A DNA stretch of 37,389 nt from Deltaproteobacteria bacterium. GTDB lineage: Bacteria > Myxococcota_A > Polyangia > Polyangiales > Ga0077539. Every line of letters begins with the position of its first letter. The first letter of the stretch is position 1. Made by a program: the position numbers and the translations under genes. Shown one piece after another: positions 32,986-37,389 of the stretch. Location: positions 1 through 37,389 of the forward strand of contig CANJUR010000047.1 of the NCBI GenBank assembly GCA_947477565.1. The letters are read 5' to 3'. Under the pieces are notes generated by a model. That model made no database searches, was not told where the DNA came from, and saw nothing but the letters and a program-made list of their open reading frames with translations.

Positions 32986-35304
32986 GTGCCGCACATGTTG
33001 CAGCGCCGATCGGCCCTGGTCTTCTCCGCGCTGGTCGCCGGATGCATGGCCAACGAGGAGGTGCTCTCGCGCACTTCGGACATCGCCATCGAGGGCCCGT
33101 GGGTGCCCTCCGACGCGACGAGAGCCATCGCGGCCACGGAGCACGTCACCGTCGTCAATGCGCCCGCAGTGGCGCCGCTGGGACGCTGCACCTCCACCAA
33201 CGCATTCGCGTGTTCGTGCACGCACCCCGCGTGTACGCCCGCGCACCCCGGGACGCGCGACCTCAAAGCGTATCTCCTCCGGCGCTACGGCTTCTTGCGC
33301 GACGGCGGCACGTACTGCTGTCGGCAAAACAGCTCCATGACCACGGTGCCGATGTTGTCCGTGCACGCGATCGGGCGGGCCATGGATTTGATGGTGCCGA
33401 TGGCGGGCGGCGACGCGGACAACACGCTCGGCGACGAGACGGCCAACTGGCTCGTGGAAAACGCCGAATACATCGGCATCCAGCGAGTCATCTGGGACCG
33501 CGCCTTCTGGAACGGCGAGCACGGCTTCGGCCTTCTCCCCGCCACCTCGCGGCCCCACACGGACCACCTCCACGTCGAGTTGAGCGTCGCGGGCGCAGCG
33601 CGGCAGACGCCGTTCTTCACCTCCGGCGCATCCATGGGCACGACCTGCACGGCCCGCTGCGACGGGACGCGCCTCATCCGATCGGACTGCTCCTCCGTGG
33701 ACTGCGCCGCGACGGGCGCGCCCTGCCTCCCGGAAGCCCCTCCGCGCTGCGGATCGCCCGCGCCAGCAGAGCCCGCGGAGGCCCGCGCGGTGCCCGACGC
33801 GGTGCTGCCCACGGTGTCCCCGGCCGCGACGCCCTCGCGCTTCACCTTCGTCGGACCGCATCGGCTCTTCGACACGCGCACCGCGGAGGGCAGCGCGCGC
33901 CTCGTCCGCTCCGGCGCAGCAGGACCGCTCACGGCGACCTCCAACGGGACCTTCCGCGACTGGTCTGCCGTGGGATTGCCGCCCGGCGCGACGGGCGCGT
34001 GGCTCAACGTCACGGCCATCGGCGTGGGGGGCGTCGGGTTCGCCACTGCGTTTTCCGCGGGACAGCCGCGCCCACCGACCTCCACGGTCAACTACATCGC
34101 AGACGCCGCCAACGCCAACGCCACGCCGGTAGTGCTCGGCGCGGGCGATGGCGTGACCTTCGAGGCCGTCAGCCCTTCGCACATGATCACCGACGCTTAC
34201 GGGGCGTTTTCGCCGACCGGCGCGGGCCTCGTGCCGGCCGGTCCGTTTCGCGTGCTCGACACCCGCTCAGACGTCGCGCTGGCGTCCGACGTGCCGCGCG
34301 CCATCGACGTCCGCGCTCCCGCCGGCGCGGTCGGCGTGGTGGCGAGTGTCACCGCGATCGCGGGCTCCACCGGTGGGTTTTTGACGGCGTACCCGTGCGG
34401 CACACCGACGCCCTCGACGAGCAACCTCAACTTCTCCGCGGGGTCCATCGTGACCAACACCGTCGTCTCGACCCTCGGCGGCGGCGAACTCTGCCTGATC
34501 GCGAACACCGCAGCCCATGTGATCGTTGACGTGACGGGCTTCTTCGCGCCGTCGAGCGGTCTCACGTACACGGCGCTCTCGCCGCGACGGATCCTCGACA
34601 CGCGGCAGGCGGCGTCCCTCTTCACCGGCCGCCTCGGCGCACGACAGGTCCTCGAGATTCCTCTCCAGCGCCTGCCGGGGATGCCCTCGAGCGCGGTCGC
34701 GGTAGTGGCCAACCTCACGGCCGTCACCGCGGCTGAATCGGGCTTCGTGACGGCCTTCCCGTGCGGCACTCCGGTGCCCAACACGTCGTCCCTCACCTTC
34801 CCGGCCGATGGGGCGGTGGGCGCGCTCACCGTGGCGACGCTCGGCGCAGGATCGCTCTGCCTCTTCAGCAACGTTCGCGTTCACCTCATCGTGGATGTGC
34901 TCGGCGTGTGGACCGGCGCATCCACCACGCCGACGATGCCGCCGGACCCGCTCGACAACGGCGACGACCTCCGCGCCGAGGGCAGCGACGCGGGCGCAGA
35001 CGCGGGCACGGGAACGGATGCATCGAGTGTCGACGGCGGCGTGGCGGAGGCCGATGTTCGCGCGCTTGTGGATGTCGGCGAGGCGGACTCTCCATCGATC
35101 GGAAGGCCGGATTTGAGACTCACGGGCGGGTGCGGGTGCCGCGCGGTCGGGACGCCGTCGTCGGGTGGAGCGCTCGCGCTCGGCGCGGTCTTCGCGTGGA
35201 TGCGACGACGACGGCTTGCTGGGTCGCGAGCGTCCCCTGCTCAGGGCCCCGTGCGCGTCACCCAGAGGTCGTCGGCGTACACGGTGCGCGGGGTGTTCAG
35301 GTAG
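32986..35304 (+). CDS. VanY/M15-like peptidase lipoprotein with three 'DTR' repeats and MYXO-CTERM tail
   Basis: A 772-residue surface protein. The signal ends SALVAGC (lipobox). Residues about 60-210 contain SVHAIGRAMDLMVP (near 125) and PHTDHLHVEL (near 192), the SxHxxGxAxD and HxH zinc motifs of M15/VanY D,D- or L,D-carboxypeptidases. Three repeats of about 120 residues follow, each opening with HRLFDTR, FRVLDTR or RRILDTR and containing VNVTA/VTAI/NLTAV and a terminal VDVTGFF or VDVLGVW strand, probably beta sandwiches for wall or polymer binding. An Asp-rich linker and GCGCR, a hydrophobic segment (GGALALGAVFAWM) and RRRR form a MYXO-CTERM-type end. GTG 32986 follows GGGGAG by 5 nt; ATG 32995 is possible. 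Its 3' end overlaps the next gene tail-to-tail by 64 bp. Confidence 0.87.
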   Translation: MPHMLQRRSALVFSALVAGCMANEEVLSRTSDIAIEGPWVPSDATRAIAATEHVTVVNAPAVAPLGRCTSTNAFACSCTHPACTPAHPGTRDLKAYLLRRYGFLRDGGTYCCRQNSSMTTVPMLSVHAIGRAMDLMVPMAGGDADNTLGDETANWLVENAEYIGIQRVIWDRAFWNGEHGFGLLPATSRPHTDHLHVELSVAGAARQTPFFTSGASMGTTCTARCDGTRLIRSDCSSVDCAATGAPCLPEAPPRCGSPAPAEPAEARAVPDAVLPTVSPAATPSRFTFVGPHRLFDTRTAEGSARLVRSGAAGPLTATSNGTFRDWSAVGLPPGATGAWLNVTAIGVGGVGFATAFSAGQPRPPTSTVNYIADAANANATPVVLGAGDGVTFEAVSPSHMITDAYGAFSPTGAGLVPAGPFRVLDTRSDVALASDVPRAIDVRAPAGAVGVVASVTAIAGSTGGFLTAYPCGTPTPSTSNLNFSAGSIVTNTVVSTLGGGELCLIANTAAHVIVDVTGFFAPSSGLTYTALSPRRILDTRQAASLFTGRLGARQVLEIPLQRLPGMPSSAVAVVANLTAVTAAESGFVTAFPCGTPVPNTSSLTFPADGAVGALTVATLGAGSLCLFSNVRVHLIVDVLGVWTGASTTPTMPPDPLDNGDDLRAEGSDAGADAGTGTDASSVDGGVAEADVRALVDVGEADSPSIGRPDLRLTGGCGCRAVGTPSSGGALALGAVFAWMRRRRLAGSRASPAQGPVRVTQRSSAYTVRGVFR

Positions 35305-36836
35305 ATCGAGAAGCGCAACTGAACGGCGCGCGAATCGAGGGTGAAGGGAGGCGAAATCACCCGCTGCGCCGCTGCGGTGACGGTGACGGTCATCGCGTCG
35401 CGCGACACGATGGTCGCCGTCGCGTCGCGCTGAAACACCACGACCTCGATCGCTCCGCTGCCCCCGTCGGCGTGAAAAGATCCACCGAAGCGGTAGGTGC
35501 CCGTGAGCCCGTTGCGTGGGACATCCTGGTAGAGGCTCTGCCCGGGGCTGCACGTTCCGGCGCAGTTCGTCGCTGCTTCGGTGCCGCCGGCGCCGTCGTC
35601 CACCACGCTGAGGTTCGTCACGCTGCCTTCGACGCTCGCGCCGAGCCGCCCCCAGGTGTTGCCCACGTTTGCGCCAAAATCGCCGTCGCCCAGCAGGTTG
35701 CCGTCGGCGTACGGCGTCGGCCATGCCTCCGGCGGGTACGGGCGCGGATCGCGCTGCACGTGGGTCCAGTCGCGGCAATCGACGCGACGAAACGGCCCTT
35801 CCACGACGGTCCCGTTGCACCCCTCGCTGCGCGGCGTGACGGTGTTGCTGCGCTCCCAGCGCTCCCAGCGGGTGAGCCCGTACACGGTGGTGAAATAGAA
35901 GCGCTCAAGGTGCCCCGCGGTGGCCACGGAGTCGCCGCCGAAGTGGTCCGTCACGACGCTGTCGAGGGTCTTCGCGCGCGACGCGTGGACGCCGCCGTAG
36001 GTCACCACCGCGTGCGACCACTGCGTGTACGCCACGTCGAGGCCGCCCGGACACGCCCCGGGGAAGGCGGCACCCGCGCGCTCCCACCCGACGCCGCGCA
36101 GCGAGGCGAGGCGGCTCCCGGCGGTGGAGGGCTGCGTCGTCGGCAGCAGCAACCACGCGTCGTCGAGGACGCACCCGCTGCCGAAAAATGTCTGCGCGAG
36201 ACCACTCGGATCGCGCGTACCGATGATCGACGCCATGGCCCCATCGGCCTCGACCACGTCGTAGCCGTCGCCGCCCGCATCGAACTGACCGAAGGGCGCG
36301 AAGTCGAAGGTGTGCACCACGCGCGCGCCGACCCCTGGCCGCGGAAACGAGTCGTGCCGCTGCGCGCCGGCGGGAAACCCCGGAGAGGGCTGATCCTGCC
36401 GGTGGTACGGCAGCGGGTCGCCCACGCGCAGGTCGCGACGCAGCGCCCCCGCCGGGCACGCATCGTACGGATCATCCGGCAACAATTCCCCGGTCGCCGT
36501 CACGCAGACATCCTGCACGAGGAGGTCGTTTGCCGTGGTGATCGCGGTGATGGCACACGGCACGCCCGACGGCCCGCACGGCGCGACGCCTGCGTCCACG
36601 GAGACGTCCACCGGAACATCCCGCGGCGCGTCCACGGAGACGTCCGAAGGGACATCGGAAGAGACATCCGCGGCGGGAGCGACGAGGTCGTCGGGGATGT
36701 CCGGCGCAGTGACGACATCCACGGTGTCGAGGTCTTTCGGCGCGCCATCGCGGTCCGTTACCGGGGGCGCCGTGGCTGCGGCGCAGCCCACGGAAAGCAC
36801 AGCGATGACCGTCCAGCCGAGGCTCCGCGCACGCAT
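35241..36836 (-). CDS. Lipoprotein with C-terminal carbohydrate-binding-like domain
   Basis: A 531-residue predicted lipoprotein (signal ending AVLSVGC). A low-complexity Asp/Val/Pro region (DVSSDVPSDVSVDAPRDVPV) follows. Residues about 85-370 are an unrecognised, Trp/Gly/Pro-rich folded region with several Cys. The C-terminal about 150 residues (NLLGDGDFGANVGNTWG...YRFGGSFHADGG...AVQLRFSIYL...VYADDLWVTR) look like a CBM4/9-type galactose-binding-fold beta sandwich. A role in binding or degrading an external glycan is possible; no catalytic motif was found. ATG at 36836 begins the signal peptide. A double palindrome lies about 160-200 bp upstream. The 3' end overlaps the VanY-like gene by 64 bp. 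Confidence 0.82.
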   Translation of the reverse strand: MRARSLGWTVIAVLSVGCAAATAPPVTDRDGAPKDLDTVDVVTAPDIPDDLVAPAADVSSDVPSDVSVDAPRDVPVDVSVDAGVAPCGPSGVPCAITAITTANDLLVQDVCVTATGELLPDDPYDACPAGALRRDLRVGDPLPYHRQDQPSPGFPAGAQRHDSFPRPGVGARVVHTFDFAPFGQFDAGGDGYDVVEADGAMASIIGTRDPSGLAQTFFGSGCVLDDAWLLLPTTQPSTAGSRLASLRGVGWERAGAAFPGACPGGLDVAYTQWSHAVVTYGGVHASRAKTLDSVVTDHFGGDSVATAGHLERFYFTTVYGLTRWERWERSNTVTPRSEGCNGTVVEGPFRRVDCRDWTHVQRDPRPYPPEAWPTPYADGNLLGDGDFGANVGNTWGRLGASVEGSVTNLSVVDDGAGGTEAATNCAGTCSPGQSLYQDVPRNGLTGTYRFGGSFHADGGSGAIEVVVFQRDATATIVSRDAMTVTVTAAAQRVISPPFTLDSRAVQLRFSIYLNTPRTVYADDLWVTRTGP

Positions 36837-36991
36837 CGATGGCGACGCTAGCACGGGTGCCCGCGGCTCAGATTCAGTGGCATTTTCGAGCGCGTGACGC
36901 CGACCCGGATGCACAACGAAGCGTTGCTTTTCGCGAGCGTCGGCGGTGCGCAGTCGGCGGACAAACGCCGACAAACTCGTCTCCGGTAAAC

Positions 36992-37033
36992 GGGGTCTAC
37001 ACGTGTAGACCCCGACCCCTACACGTGTGGGGT
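36992..37033. promoter_or_regulatory. Tandem palindromes, operator-like
   Basis: A perfect 22-bp palindrome (half site GGGGTCTACAC) is followed by a second, imperfect one (ACCCC, T, ACACGTGT, GGGGT). Both are centred on ACACGTGT and the centres are 22 bp apart, about two helical turns. It lies about 160 bp upstream of the minus-strand lipoprotein start. This is consistent with two dimer-binding sites of one regulator. A transcript hairpin is the alternative. Confidence 0.55.
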
Positions 37034-37056
37034 CGAGGGTGTGGTCCTGCGACCGA

Positions 37057-37078
37057 CTTCTCGGGTCAGGATCTCTGG
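37057..37078 (-). repeat. Dispersed short repeat, copy 4 (inverted)
   Basis: Plus-strand CTTCTCGGGTCAGGATCTCT then GG. Its reverse complement, CCAGAGATCCTGACCCGAGA followed by AG, matches the left end of the MITE-like element at 18748-18769 with one change. Confidence 0.8.
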
Positions 37079-37389
37079 AGTCGGCGCCGCCGCGGGAATC
37101 GCCGACATCAACACGCGCGACCGGTAGCGGTCCTGAGCAGGGATGCGGGGAACGCTCGTAACTCTGCTGAAACACAGACCCGGAAACCGTCGCACAAGCG
37201 CGGGCCGAGGAAACCGAGCTTGCGCGCGGACCGCCGCTGGATCGAAGTCGGAGGCTCCCATTGGGTCGAGAAAGCCACTGCTCGTACCCGACGCCGGAAG
37301 TGACCGGTGGGGTTCGCGAGCCCCCACCCTTGCGAGCCCCCACCCCCAGCCCCGCCCCCACAAGTGGGGGCAGGGAGTTCGGAGCGACA

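Larger units (their letters stand above)
36837..37389. other. Upstream region of the CBM-like lipoprotein gene, no gene seen
   Basis: About 550 bp without a supportable gene. It holds the double palindrome at 36992-37033, one copy of the dispersed short repeat at 37057-37078, and at the right end a run of CCCCAC-rich sequence with a GTGGGGGC counterpart. Confidence 0.6.

Noticed and set aside
34761..36851. A 696-residue plus-strand frame overlapping the last two lipoprotein genes
   Set aside because: It is an Arg/His/Gly-rich shadow; both real genes have signal peptides and recognisable domains in other frames.

Overview
The window is very GC-rich, densely coding chromosomal DNA from a myxobacterium, most likely of the Polyangia type (Sandaracinus-like). 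This rests on two MYXO-CTERM-type tails (Gly/Cys-Gly-Cys, hydrophobic helix, Arg cluster), Cys-rich 'CxxGQTxCGxxCV..NCGxCGxxC' modules, two Hanks-type Ser/Thr kinases each with a single membrane span, a myxobacterial-style PilZ protein and many Asp/Val/Pro-rich lipoproteins. No rRNA, tRNA, CRISPR array, complete insertion sequence or replication origin was recognised.

Layout. 1-5.1 kb: a cytochrome P450 (minus) diverges from an HpcH/HpaI-type aldolase-like gene (plus), followed by a translationally coupled pair, a small lipoprotein and an M23 peptidase with a MYXO-CTERM tail. 5.1-7.2 kb: a SUMF1-fold secreted protein and an unrecognised cytoplasmic protein. 7.2-7.75 kb: a dispersed repeat module holding a 21/22-bp tandem array. 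7.75-10.4 kb: an EthA-like Baeyer-Villiger monooxygenase converges on a cupredoxin lipoprotein that contains fourteen 18-bp repeats. 10.5-14.1 kb: a tiny secreted CX3C protein, msrA, and an aminotransferase-kinase operon. 14.2-16.9 kb: a large PHP/CehA-type lipoprotein.

17-19 kb is the accessory-looking stretch. It holds a lower-GC cyclic-nucleotide-binding-domain gene with a clear intrinsic terminator, gene-poor sequence, and four-copy dispersed repeats; two of these form perfect 15-bp terminal inverted repeats around a 177-bp MITE-like segment. 19-21.4 kb: an outer-membrane barrel protein and a seven-bladed RCC1 protein broken by an in-frame TGA. 21.4-26 kb: a RIO-type kinase with a repetitive proline-rich tail, an ArsC/Spx-like thioredoxin-fold protein, a PilZ-TM-proline-rich protein, and recR overlapping ybaB. 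26-28.7 kb: a large transmembrane Ser/Thr kinase. 28.8-32 kb: a giant Cys-rich lipoprotein. 32-33 kb: an intergenic repeat cluster. 33-36.8 kb: a VanY-like peptidase with three 'DTR' repeats and a MYXO-CTERM tail, converging with a 64-bp overlap on a carbohydrate-binding-like lipoprotein. That gene has a double palindrome about 160 bp upstream.

Taken together the window is mostly envelope biology (lipoproteins, peptidoglycan peptidases, surface anchoring) and signalling (two Ser/Thr kinases, RIO kinase, PilZ, cNMP domain), with isolated metabolic and repair genes. No complete new multi-gene system can be demonstrated. The most notable unexplained structures are the two families of dispersed intergenic repeats, the 21-bp tandem arrays, and the interrupted RCC1 propeller.
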